Positions 1 through 12,800 of a stretch of 64,000 nucleotides of DNA are shown piece by piece (within the stretch, counting starts at the first letter, position 1; each line of letters opens with the position of its first letter). Made by a program: the position numbers and the translations under genes. The stretch covers positions 2,775,290 through 2,839,289 of the forward strand of contig VZRR01014165.1 of assembly GCA_013398015.1 (NCBI GenBank). Direction: 5' to 3'. A model generated the notes under the pieces. It was given only the letters and a program-made list of their open reading frames with translations, had not been told where the DNA came from and did no database searches. Origin of the DNA: Oreocharis arfaki (taxonomy: Eukaryota; Chordata; Aves; Passeriformes; Paramythiidae).

Positions 1-180
1 CTGGTCTTTAACAATTGTTAAGTCATTTTGAAAGATTCAGAATGAAAAGGCTCTAGCTTGTCATTTATTTCAGAGGCTCCATTTTAAAGTTTTCAATTTT
101 TCAGCCAGGAGAACAACGATGTGAGTAAGGAAAATCATGCATAGCATTAACCAAAAATGTTTAGGTTCCATTCTCTGGTA

Positions 181-221
181 AAACAAACAAACAAACAACA
201 AACAAACAAACAAACAAACAG
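181..221. repeat. (CAAA)n microsatellite
   Basis: About ten AAAC/CAAA units with one interruption (an ACA unit near 197). Confidence 0.9.
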
Positions 222-2055
222 TTAGTAGACCAGATAACCAATCAAATAATATCGTAATTCAGCAGCATATTTCCATATACATAAACATATACACAGGATT
301 GATGAAGCTTGTAGCATTGCCTATTAGGCAGCTGCTGAACACTTCCAATGTAGGATGCTGCTTCCAGCTGCTTGTAACTTGGCCAGACTGACTGTTTGGG
401 TTGAAATTTTCCAAGTTGAATGTCTGCCTCAGGCTAAATTTTGTTCCATGTGCTGTAGAAGTTACCTCTGAGTGAGGGGTGCAGAAAAAGGCAGACTGGG
501 ATTAGAAGAACTCGGCCAAAATACTTGAGCTGTTTTCAGAACAAAAGCAGTGGCTCTGCTGTCTCCCAACAGCAGTAGCTATCTGGCAAATTTGAAAGGC
601 TATAATGCCCTTCCATCTCCCGGGGACAGATCTGAAATCTGACATGAGGGGTGGAGCCCATATTTTGGAGGTCTCCCTTTTGCTGCCCCCATGAAAAGTC
701 CACCTGCATTTGGTCAAATGTCCAAAACGGAATTGCACTGTGTGCATTTTCAGTAGGTGTTTGCTAGGCCATTCCCACACTCTTCTCAGCTCCTCATGGT
801 GACCAGACAACACAAGGGACATGAGCAAGTACAGCAACACAGACCACATCCACGACCTACCACCACTGATTACCCTCGACAGGGGGCTCTGACAGCAGCG
901 TCCCAGGCGTTACATTACAAACCCAGCTGATGAAGGACGGTGACACACATACGCCACCCTAGGCTGCCTATCTGCTTTTTGGCTCTTTTCCTAAGGGAAA
1001 GAAAACCTAGGAAATTCCTCGCAAAATGCAGTATTAAAAACATGGTAAGCAAAGCAGAATTTAGAAATTATTAGAACTAAGTGGTCCACGGTAACTAAAA
1101 ATGTCTTTTAGTGCTAATATGCATCAATCTCTAATTAGATCAATCTGTATTTGCAACTGACTTGGTCACATTTCTTTTTCCACTGAAGCTTTGATATAAT
1201 TAACACACAAACTCCTCTTTTTGCCCTTGTTCTCTAGAGCATCACCACACACTTTCAAAGCACAGAGGAAATTATTTCTTTTCTCTCAGGCTCTTTTATG
1301 GTTCTCATCACTACAGTAATCTGTAAGATAAAGGATACTGTTATCCACATCTTTTTAATACGGGAAACTAAGATAGATTAAAGCAAAAAACTATAATCAC
1401 GGAGTGAGCAATTCTGACACTCAAGGCTTGTACTTCTAACATGCTTAGACCTGCAAAACATCTTCTGTGCATAGAGAGCAAATAGACACTCACTTATGTT
1501 CCAGATGTTTAAGTTCAGCATAACTGTGAAGCAGATCCCAGGGACTCAGGCCCGGCTCCCAGAAAACCCACCAGACCACGGGCAAAAACCTTAGTATGTT
1601 TATGTGGAAATCAACGGCAAAGGCCAGGGCTGCAAAATTCCCCAGCTGCCTCTCCCTCTACATACAATTGTTTGCCTCATTCATGTCACCTCTTCTCACT
1701 GCTGCCCAGCCAGAGAGCTGCTACACCTTGGGGGATGCACCTCTGGTCCCGAGCTGGCCGGGAAGGATGGTGGCACATCCTGTCACGACTGACACACCCT
1801 CGGGCACAGGCCCGCGGTGGACAGATGAGCCTGGCATCCTGAGCACTTGGCTTTCCAAACTTACCGACGGGGCAGGGCTGGGCACAGGGAAGACGAGGTA
1901 AATGTATAGAATATATAGAGATCAGCGACATCCACTGGGTGGCAGGCCTGTTTCACAGGATCCAGATACGTGCGTATACAGAGGTATACAAAACGAAAGC
2001 TCCTAAATACTGGGCTTGTTCCCTGTCTCAGAAGCAGCAATTAAACGGACATGGT

Positions 2056-2072
2056 AAAAAAAAAAAAAAAAA
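2056..2072 (+). repeat. Poly(A) tract, 17 A
   Basis: Uninterrupted run of 17 A. No retrocopy is recognisable upstream of it. Confidence 0.9.
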
Positions 2073-3615
2073 TTCAATCCCACGGAGCGACGTTAACATA
2101 TTCTGCCTTGATTTTAACACCAGCTTCTTGTCTGGGATGCCGAGGCTTTGGAACCGTCCTGGTACTCGGAGGTTAGAGCTGTGCAGACACACAGTGTCCC
2201 ACGTCCCTTCTGTAGGTGGGTGCCCTCACTGGAGGTAGCAGGGACTTTGTAGGCGTCTTCAGAGTCTCTGCTGCACAAATTAATGACCAATGCCTACAGA
2301 GGCCAAGCTTTTCAACTCTTCCTCAATTTAACAAACTCGGGGAGGAAGGAATTTTTTTTGGACTAACAGCTGTAAATGTGTCCATATGTGTAAGCAGCTA
2401 AGCTTCATAGTTGAAAGAAACATACAATGCCAGTATTTTCCGTGGATTTCCACTTAGCATCTAAGCAGAATCATTTCAAAAGTTGCTTAGATGGAGAAGA
2501 GGCCATCAACCAAATTTCAACCCAGGGCATATATTTATAGCCATGTTGCAAACTACATAAAAAGTACACTTCTAATGGAAATGCTGACAAATGCAAAACT
2601 CCTGCAGCTAGCTATGACAGTCTGACCACAAGCCCTCCTTGTGAGAGGAAAAGGCAACCTCCCCACCTCCTTTTCTCAGACAGCTCGACAGCAAGCTGGG
2701 GCGGGGAGTGCTAGCTACAGATACCACTGCCTTGTCCTTGTAGGATGGACCGACGCAACTCTTACTCCGCGTATTTCCCACATCTTGAGGGCGCCACCCC
2801 CCTGGTTTTGCCATAAACAACCGGAGGGCCTCTTACAGCCATGACTCACTCCGCAGGCTTCTCCTCCACCCCTGTGCGTGACTGTAGCAAACAGGCTGCC
2901 AGCTGCAGCCGGTGAATTAACACGACTTTCTTCGCAGAACCGTGGGGTGATCAGTCACACAGGGCTGGGCGGGGGGGGTGAGGGTGTGCTGTGGAACACC
3001 AGCCCGGGGTGAGTTTTATTCGTGGGGGAAGCAGCGGAGGAGGCGACCCGGGGCCAACGTGTCGGGGACACCCGAGTGTGACCGTGTTGTCCCCGTCCCC
3101 CCCTGCTCTGGGACGGCGCCGGCCCTTGCCCCCCCTCTCCCCCGGCCCCCGCCGCCGCCGTGGCTGCCCCACGACAGCAGGAGAGGCGGGCGGCCAGGAG
3201 GGAGGCAGGCAGGGAGAGAGGGAGGGCAGGGCGGCGGCGCCGGGGGCAGCGGGGAGAAGGAGGAGGTGAAGCCGGCACGCAGCAGGAGCCCTCCCGACAC
3301 ACGCGCCGCCGAACTCCCAGAAAGTTGGCAGCGGCGTCCGGCGGGACGGGGCTCCGCTGGCCGCCGCCCCAGGGCGCGTACCGCCGCCCGGCCGGGGCCT
3401 GCCGCCTCCCCAGCCCCTTCGCACCCCATCACCGCCCTTCTCCCCACACCTTCCATCTCCCATGGGTGCGGCGGGGCAGGGACTGCCCGGCACGGGGCGC
3501 TGCCGGCGGCGGGGCTCGAACCCGTGGCCCACGGTGGCTCTCCCCACCTCAGGGGAGGTGGGTGAGCCTCCCGGTGCCCCCCGAGCGGGAGACTCGGGCA
3601 GCGGGCGGCACTCAC

Positions 3616-3720
3616 CGAGCGGCCGCGGCTCCTTCTCCCTCTCCGGGCGGCTCCCGCTGAGCGCTCGCCTCCTCGGGGGCGAGGGAGGAGGAGCGGGCGA
3701 GGACAGGAGGTGGAAAAGGG
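3616..3720 (-). other. Candidate non-coding first exon of the divergent gene (ELF1 by synteny)
   Basis: The minus strand carries a consensus 5' splice site: the exon would end at 3616 and the intron would begin GTGAGT at 3615. The 5' boundary shown is arbitrary. The assignment to ELF1 rests only on human gene order (ELF1 minus, WBP4 plus, head to head). No ELF1 coding sequence is in the window. Confidence 0.3.
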
Positions 3721-3879
3721 CGGGGAGGAGAGCGCGGGTTGAGCCCTCCCGGCTCCCGTCGCCGCGCTCCCTCCCTCTCCCAGCACCGCCCCATCCCACC
3801 CCGGCGGCGCGGTGAGCGAAGGGGAGCGGAGGGGAGCTCAGGGGAGCGGAGCGGCGGTGCTGCTGCTGGGGGAGCGGCG

Positions 3880-3881
3880 AT
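3880..3881 (+). CDS. WBP4: WBP4 exon 1, coding part (first two bases of ATG)
   Basis: Only A and T of the start codon lie in exon 1; the donor GTGAGT follows at 3882. The G is the first base of exon 2. The start context is good (G at -3, G at +4). The 5' UTR lies in the GC-rich block upstream; the transcription start is not determinable here. Confidence 0.9.
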
Positions 3882-6800
3882 GTGAGTGCTGGGGGCCGGG
3901 AGGGAGCGGGCACAGCCTCCCACCCTGTGAGCCGGGGTCGGGCAGGGCCGGCGGCGTGCGGTGCGAAGGCCGGGCCGGGCCCCCGCAAGCCGTGGGGAGG
4001 TCGGGGGCAGTGAGGCTGCGGCCGTGCCCCGGCTGCGGCCGGTGACCCCCGCCCCGCTGAGCGAGGTGTTTCGCTGTCGCTCCGATCCCTCTGCTCCCGT
4101 CCGCCCTAGCCGCTCTCTTCAGGTTGTTTGTTTCTGCTGCGCTGTCTTGCTCTTATCGCCCCAGCACACGCCGGGCAGCTTCGCGTCCCGCCGCCGGGGC
4201 ACTCGGCGTCCCGCACCGCGGAGAGGGCTCCGGGGGATGGGGCCCGCGGCCCCTCACCCCACACCCCCTCTCTGTACCCTTTCTCCTCCCTCCCTCTCCT
4301 TTGCACTCCCCCGCACTGCCTCCTGCCCCTCTCCCCATCCCCCCTGGCCTCCCTCCTTCCCTCTCTCTCAGGTCCTCCCGCCTTGCGGCCTCCTTTGCCG
4401 CCTTTGGTTCTGGGCGAAACATGAGGAAGAAAAGTGTTTGTGCCTTGATTTTACCTGGCCATCACTACCTTCCTGAAGTCTTTAATTAGGAAATTTATGT
4501 TAGTACCTGACCACGTGTGGAGGAGGGGGATGTGTGAAAATCCCCCGCGGTTTTTATTAGGTGAGAGTGGTATATAGAATGGTGTGCCTATTTGCTTGTT
4601 TCTGTTACTTTTCAAGATATCCTAACTTTCCTGCTGAAAAAAAAATCTTAACCTGGTCAAAAATTTCTTCAGAGGTTTGTCTGTGGGGCAGTAGTTGATG
4701 GTGAGCTCTGTGAGCCTGTTTTGCAGACTGGTACTATGTACAGCAGTGTTCTTAATTTTAGTTATTGCTAAAATTATACCTGAACAGATTTCTGACCCAA
4801 TTTACATTGCTGGTTTTTTCCTCTCTTCTAATTCTTATCACGTTCTTCCTGACATAGCCCATATCCTTCTTCTGCATCTACAGCAGCAGACCTCTGCTCT
4901 CAGGAGATATCCCTGACTTCAGATATTTAACTTTTGAAGGCTGACTCGGGCAGTTCGCTTTAGGTTTCCTGTATAAGGATGAAACATGCACCTAAGGAGT
5001 TCAATATGCTTCTCAAGTGTCTCTTTAGGATGCAAAGAGTGGTGTTTTGGAGATGACAGTTTCCATCTATTGACAGGGAGAACTGAGACAACTCTATCTC
5101 ACTATTTAGACTACTGGAGTTAGAGAATTGGAGCTCCACACATGCAGAAGGCTGCCTTCACTGATATCTTTTTGCGTTCTTGTTTATTAAGAGTATTTGT
5201 GGCATGGTTGAGTCACCATCCCTGGAGGTATTTGAAAGACATGTAGACATGTTACTTAGGGACATGGTTTAGTGGTGGATTTGGTAGTGCTGGGCTAAGG
5301 GTTGGACTCAGTGATCTTAAAGGACTCTTCCAACCTAAATGATTCTGTGGTTCTGTAATTTACAATTTTGAAAAGAGGTCTGGCAAAGCAGATTAGTGTA
5401 AATGCAGGTCAGGCTGAACAGCTTCTGCAGACTCTGTTCTCCATGGGATATCATAACTTGTATGTAGTTCACAGGGGGGTAATATAGTGATAAAAAGAAG
5501 CAAGACATTTGCCTTGTGAATTAGAATTTACAGAAGGATTGCAAAAAATATAACTGACTTGAAGGCCAGAAGAGCAAAGCCCTTCAGAGAAGTGCCATCT
5601 TTCATGTGAATGAAACTCCCATCCAGTTCTACTCTGGAGGAGCCCACATGTAGACATATATTGTGTGATCTATTAGAAAGCCAACAAGCTGGGGTTGGGC
5701 AGAAGGACAGTCCCATGTACTTGCAGTGTCAGGGGTGCTCTTTTCTTTAGACCTTATTTTTAAATACCTTTTTTTAAAAAATGTAGAAGTTAAGGGTATT
5801 TACATAAGAGGAGTTTTTAGGGTACAGTTAGCACACTATGAATGGAGTTGCTGTGAATTACTGGGGAGTGGGAGTCATTAGGGGCCATGGCACTGGGACC
5901 TACTTCACAGTACAAGAAAACATTTTTGACCTTTTTCTCTGCCAATCTTAGCACTGCAATTTTAGGTCTCACCAGTACTGGGATATTTGAATTGGAATTA
6001 GCTGTTCTATAATAGTTTCCCATGTGGAGGAGTGTTTGTTGTGAAATACATGGGATTTTTTTGTTGTTTTGGTTTTTTCTACTTCTTCCCATTACAGAAC
6101 TATTACTTTGGTTCAGAAGTACACAGTATTTCCAAATAGCGTTCAGAAATCATAACAGATTCTGCCCTTTTGAGTGGCTGTTATAGAACAGCCACAAAAT
6201 TTACCCTGAATTAATTTGCTTGTGTAGTCAAAAACTTGAATCTTACCTCACAAATGTGTATTCAAGGCAATGATGCACGTAGCAGCTCCTCAGTGCTCAA
6301 ACTTGCAGAAAGCTGTAAGATGTTAAATTCTTGTAAGGTTTTTGGAGGTTATAGATACTCAAACCAAAAAAGACTGCTATGCTGTGTTTTACCCTCAAGG
6401 GTTTCTAATTTGGACATCCCTGATACAAACCGCCTGCATCCCTGCCAGATTTCAAGTCAGATATTTTAGAACAGAGCCATTCAAAGCAAATGCTTCCAGA
6501 TTTTGTTTGTACAGCCAAATTCTTTTTCATTGTGTTCGGAACCACCTAAACCAGTTGTTTCTCCTCCCCCCTTAATTTCCGTACACAGTAAGAACAAAAT
6601 CCTCCAGCCCAATTTCCAAGTAAAGTTTGGCAAAGCTGTCTCAGCTCAAGATAGCTACTTTATGAGGGTTTCTAAGCTCCCCTATATAAGGAAAGCTGTT
6701 TGCACCACCTGTTGAAACATTAACGGTACAGTAATTTGTGAGGAGAAGCAGCCTGCAGGTTGAGGGTTCAGGGCCCTGGACTCCCGTACTTGAGTTATTC

Positions 6801-9800
6801 TGCAGGTTACTTCCTGGACGTTGTTGACAGAACCTGTCCTCTTTGCATCCTCCTGAACGCGTGGTTCCTGCGCTGGGATGTGTAACCCGGTCACTGCAGC
6901 GTAGGCTGCGTGATTCTTGTGGCTCAAGAAATGAATTGTGCAGAGTATAAATACCTGAGTCTCAGTGCTTTCTCTCTGAGTTTCATCATTTTCGTATCTT
7001 TTGGAATGGCAAGTGGGGCAGATGCTGTTAATGCAGAGTTGCTACTTATTCTTTCTTCTCTTCTTGTTCACTCTCGTGTTTTAAATGAATTTCAGAAACC
7101 TGAAAATTGTTTTTAACATTGATGCAATTTGCACTCTGCTGTTTGTAGCAAAGACTTTGGCATCTCATTAGTTTCAAAAAACCATCTTGATGTTCATTTC
7201 CTCTTTTTCCTTCCTTCCTTTTCCTTTAGCCCTCTAAAATGTTGTACATTCTTCTTCTGAGTGGTGTGACCAGTGAAAATTGAAAGAAAATCACTGTTCT
7301 CGAGGAGACACAAACCGGTTGCGAGTTAGTATGGGATTTCCAAGTCTGGATGAGTCTACAGCAGTTTGTCCAGAAGTTGCCCAGTACCCATCTGTATCCG
7401 TGCTGCCCTGTTCCCTGGTAGCAGGCTGCCAAGCTGACTTGCTCAGCCAGCTCTGGAAAGTCGGGCTCCAAACAGACTTGGTCAGAACCCTTCCTGGGAG
7501 TTAGAGCTTCACAGTAAAACTGGCACACCTCTCTGTGTGTGTCACCAAGCTCCCTTTTGGGAGCCACGCCTGGGGACGTGTGCAGTGCTGATCCTCAACC
7601 CTGCGAACCTGGACAAGGCAGACGTACTCTAGACTGTCTCCTCATTTTAGTGAAGGGAAGAAAGGGAGTTGTACTGGTGTTGGCTAACTGGCCAGCTTTC
7701 TGGTCCTTAGGAGACTGGCCCGGATGTAGAACTGAAAACAAGAATCAACCTTAACTTTACTTCTGGCAGAAGACAAGGAGTCTGAAAAGCTGTACCATTT
7801 TGACTGCAATGACTTTATGAAATAACTGTGTTTCCCATGACTTGTGCACAGTTATTCAAGAATAAAAAACCTCTGTACCACTTTAATAGCATCTACTCTT
7901 AAGCCTGTGTTTGTCAGGTTGATAAAACGGTCACAGACTTTAAAAATTGTCATGGATCTGGATTGTGACTGGAGCCCATGAAGCGCTTGTAGGATCTCAG
8001 TAAAGTGGGATTTCACTTCAGTTGCTGCTCCTTTCCAAATATTCCTGTTTGGTTTGCTCTCATTGCAGCACCACTGGAGCTTTGCAGGCTCTGCTGTTGT
8101 TAGAGTGGCAGATGTTATTCAATGGATATTTCAGCTGAGCTTGCTCTTTTTTTTTCCAGTGGTGTGAACTCAAGTAGAAAATCTTTAAGAGAATTATTTG
8201 GTATATAAGATTCTTCATGCTCTTAAGTCACAGAACTGAGATCATAAGTTACACAATTAATTTCATTAATCGTTAGTGCAAGATTTAAGGTTCTTAGGAT
8301 ATCTGCACAAAGTACCATTTACATTTATTTTATATGTAACAGTAGAGAGCCAGCTCCAGTTTTTATGAAAACCAATAGGAGATGAAGCTAAAAGACTTTA
8401 TCAAGATGTGAGTTTGTACTGAAGTCACAGGTGTTGCCTCAGGTTCTCCAGAGTGATTACTCTATGTATAGCTACAGTGGTTTGCAACAGATGTGGTGGC
8501 CAGCAGAATTTAGGAAAGAAATCAGTGTAAAATAGAGCTGTGAAAATATGGCTAGTCAAATTCTCAGGTCTTGACTTGTGGTGGGTGCAGCTGTACAGTT
8601 TTAATTTAGCACTTACATTTGATTCTATTGAAGAGAAAGAGCCTCCTAAGTTAGGTTAAATTTGGAAGAAGGCAGAGGTTCTTGCACATCCAAAACATGC
8701 AGTGAGGCTTTTTTCCAGTTTATGTTTTCTGTCAAAATTGGTCCATTGCTGTAGGAAGTTTAACCCTGCATTTAGGTGGAAATTTATTGTAGATGATGTC
8801 AAAAGATTTAGAAACAATTTATATCGCAAGTAGGAAAAAGGATCTTCGGGTATTTCTGAGTTTTGAATTTCTCCCTCCTACTCAGCTGGTTTTCCAGCCA
8901 GAGTATTAGATTTCTCAGGCTTTGCCCCAGTATGTTCGGGTATAAGTCTCAAAAAAAACCCTTTTAATTAAATATGTGACTAAGTAATCACACAGTTTTA
9001 AAGTACACCATTTAGGGATGAGCAGATTTCTGTTTAAATCGGGGAAAGGCCAGCTGCTTCTTTCTAGATTTCCAGGAAATTGCTTGAAAAGCTGTGCATT
9101 GCTAACACGCTGTTGCTTATAGGTTGATACATTTTTGCAGAGCACATCCTATGTACTTAGACTTTTAAATAATCTTAGCCTCTTGGTAATTGTATTTTTG
9201 TGTGAAGCACTGGTGGGAGAGTGTATTTTGATACCTGCTTAAATTGTAGATGTTGAGTTGATCAGGTCTGTTTCTGTAATTAAAGATCTGCTCACATGTA
9301 TTGTAAGGATTGGGGGTGCTATTGTTGTGCATGGAAGAAGTTTTGGTTTTATTGAATAAGAATGTCAGGAAGTATTTTCCTTGAACTTTGTACGGTCATC
9401 TTCTGACAAAAGGCCAAGTTTCAATTTTTCTGATGTTCTCAGTGTAATCTTGAAATTTTTTTTATTTTGTTCCTCATTCTTTCTCATTTTAACTTAAAAA
9501 CATAGAAGTCTGTTGCTCGAATGTGTTCTGTTGAACCAAGGCATTGTGTCTGTTGCTGCAAGCCAATGAGAAATAGAATTGCTTCTACACAAGTCTCATC
9601 TGGCATTAGAAAGTGGTTTTTGATGAAGAAACAGCCATTGGATGTTGTTGGTTTTATTGTTAAATACTTTGATATATTAACTTTTGAGCTCTGAAGAGTT
9701 TTTCCCAAGTTTCCTCACTTACCTAATTGCTTGGTTCAGAAATTCTTACATTTTTACACTGAAACATCCAAACAATTTACTGCCATGTCTGTAACCCCAC

Positions 9801-12800
9801 AGGTCAGAATCTGGTCTAGGATTCACTCTCCACAGTAGCTCAGCATTGTCCAGGACTGCACCTTTGTGTTGCTGAGTTCACTGCGTACAGCAGTATCCAG
9901 CATTTTTGTGAAAAAAGGTGCAAGTTGCACTTTTCTGACCGTTCCGTGTTTAAATGGGGTATCTAGAGCTGCTTGTTTATCTCTGGCTTGCTTTGTCTCG
10001 TATTTCTGGTTCTTGCAGCACTGCCTCAGTTGTAAAAATTCTGCAGTGTTTGGAGGTCAGATGGTCAAAATCCTAATACTGAACTGTGCTTTATGAGACA
10101 CGGTTGTTAATACAGCTATTCTTACTGGCTCCCCTGACTTGGTTTAAAAAAGAAAAAAGAAGATCAAACTCAGTATTTAATCACCCAAAGAAGACTAAAT
10201 TTAGTTTCTGAAGATATATATAAATATATACAAAAACCTGTGGCTTTGGTTATTGTTTCAGATTATATATCTTTGTTTTTCTTTCCCCAGGGCCGATTAC
10301 TGGAAATCTCAGCCTAAAAAATTCTGCGATTACTGCAAGTGCTGGATAGCAGACAACAGACCTGTACGATGGTCTACCATATTATGTCCATTATTTGAAA
10401 TATTAGGAATTTGAATTACAGGCTTTTAACATCACTTTTTGATACTAGTCTGTTGATGCATGAAATTTGTTTTATAAAAATGCCTTCGTAATACCTATGA
10501 TGCTTAAAATATATTACATCAGAGCCAGATACCCATATACAAGATGGTGTGTGCTGTTCTACTTGGCAGTACAGATAAGGACTAAATATCTGACCCTGCT
10601 TATGCTTTGAGTTCTGCAACTTAACATTTGGTCTGTCTTGAAACTTTGCTCCTGTCCTTTGCTTTCATGTGCAAGTAGAAAGCAAAACCTGGCATCTGTA
10701 CTGTTAGTATGTGGTAGGCACGGTACAGCCAGGGCTCTGAGCTCTTAGAGCAGGTTTCTTTCATTTCACACAGCCCACAAGAAACATTACTGGGTTACAG
10801 AAATGTGTTTCTGGCTTGTGGATGCCTTTTGCAGACTACTAGACACATTGGTGTCTTCCTTAGCAGTAAATTTTGCATTTCTGACTAGATGCCAGGGGTA
10901 CTCCTTGAGCTGAGCTTCCTCTGGCTTACAGTAAGATACCTGATTAGCTCACATGAACTGCAGGTATCTTCTTGGAGTAAGTGAAGAGAAATACGTGTCA
11001 AGGGAGGGGTTTGAGTAACTTATAAAATCTGTCTCTAAATGAGATGAGTCATCCCGGGATGTGCATCCTCTGCACATCAGTTTGTGCACAGAAATGCTAG
11101 GGTTACCAGGTCAGGCTTAGGCATCTAACATCTGAACATCTAAATGAGCACAGATGTTTTCATGTGAGAACCACATGAGGGCTTCCACTGTTGTACCTGT
11201 CAGGAGCTTCTGAACTCCTTCTGGCTCCTACCGAATTCAGTCTTTCTGGCAGCTTTTTGGCTTGCAGACTGTTCTGTTGTCCTTAGTTATCCAACTCTCC
11301 CACTTTGCCTTTTCCTCCTTCTCTCTCACTTTTTCCGATTTTTGAACCTGCAGACTAGTTAAAATTCATGAGATATTTGTGAAGTGTAGCATAATCTAAC
11401 TAAGGGCAGTAGCTAATATTTGGAACACTAAATAACCCATGTGGTTTTTAAAAGTTTGCATAAGAACAGGGAAAAAAAAATCATGATGATACATGGAAGG
11501 ATAGCATGAAGAGGGAACCCAGATTCCCTGTTATTCCCTAATGTGTGCTGAGCAGTATTATTTGAAAAAAATCTTACAAATATACTATGAGATTTTATGA
11601 CACCATTTTGGAGTGATACTGATTTTCCATAATTTCTCCGTTGAATGTTTCTCAGTGTTCCTCTATTCTTGTAGCCATTTTAGAACTGTAGTGTTTGCTG
11701 TAAGTGTTCTCAGAGCAGGTTATATTTAGGCTTGTTCAACTAAAATTAGTCCAACTAAATTTTAAGTAACTAAAATTAACTGTTTTTAAATTGTATAATA
11801 AATATTATTTTTCTTGGTTTTTTTCTTGCTTTGAAGAGCATTGAGTTTCATGAAAGAGGAAAGAATCATAAAGAAAATGTGGCAAAAAGAATTAGTGAGG
11901 TAACTCAAATATCTTAATTGCACAAATGCTTATTTTTACTCTTTTTCATTATCAGATTGGTTTAATTTATGCTCTTGTTTGTTTTGTTTTGTTTTGTTTT
12001 AGATTAGAAAGAAAAGCTTGGAAAAGGCAAAAGAAGAAGAAAACATGTCAAAAGAATTTGCAGCAATGGAGGAGGCTGCAATGAAAGCATATCAAGAGGA
12101 TATGAAAAGGCTTGGAATTAAGCCAGGTAGTTCATGTAGCTGCCAGAAGATTAAAGACAGAATTAAAAGAATATTGAATAAAAAAGTTTTGTCTTAAGTT
12201 AAGTTTAGGAATGAGAGAGGAGGTCAGCAGGACTGTTGCTCATTTGGAAAAAAAATGGAGTCTGCACATTGCTAGTAGTAGAAGTTGCAGTACGGAACAT
12301 TCATAGCTATGGTATCCTCTGATCCATGGAATAATCAAATTTGGAGCAGAAAAATTAACCAATGCATCAAGAGAAAATTAGACTGTAGTTGGTGCTTTGA
12401 ATCAGCAGTGCAGCTTCCTTTGATTAGTTTTGTTTCACTTTTGCCAGTTGGAGGCAAAAGTTCCTATGAGTAGGAGAGGCTGGATTCCCACTGGTGTCAA
12501 ACAGTGGAGAGGAGAATCTCCTAGTCAGCTTGCAGCTCAGCAAGTACCTTTGTTCTGTACATTGAAGACACGTTATCCTTTAGGAACAAGCTTGTAGTTT
12601 CAGGCTCCTGTAGAAGCTGTCATTTTCATAACTCTTTTAGTTTCTCTTTTGTTGTTTAGTTTAGACCTCATTGGTCCTTATGATTTTTCTCTTTATTACT
12701 CATGATTTTAAATTTGGACTTTGTTACGATGCTATAGTAGTGCTACAATGGAAGATTCTTTTAACATAGTCTTTTAAGTGCACCTGCTATGAGTATAATA

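Larger units (their letters stand above)
1..2940. other. No gene seen; probably first-intron sequence of a leftward neighbour
   Basis: I find no exon that matches a protein family I know here. Open frames are short and lack splice context. By synteny with human 13q14, the gene left of WBP4 and divergent from it is ELF1, whose first intron is long, so this stretch may be intron; that is inference. Short simple repeats lie at 181-221 and 2056-2072. Confidence 0.35.
2945..4240. promoter_or_regulatory. CpG-island promoter of WBP4, probably bidirectional
   Basis: Very GC-rich, CpG-dense block with GC boxes (for example GGGCGGGG near 3719) and no clear TATA box. WBP4 exon 1 ends at 3881 on the plus strand. 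On the minus strand a strong splice donor (CG|GTGAGTGCC, exon end 3616) would fit the first exon of the divergent neighbour. Long open frames on both strands across this block are a by-product of GC richness and are not called as genes. Confidence 0.75.

Noticed and set aside
3505..3530. tRNA B-box look-alike (GGTTCGAGCC on the minus strand)
   Set aside because: No A box at the right distance and no acceptor stem can be drawn, so it is not a tRNA gene.
2951..3988. Open frame of 345 codons on the minus strand
   Set aside because: Pro/Ala/Arg/Gly-rich translation across a CpG island, overlapped by equally long frames on the other strand; no domain. It is caused by the scarcity of AT-rich stop codons.
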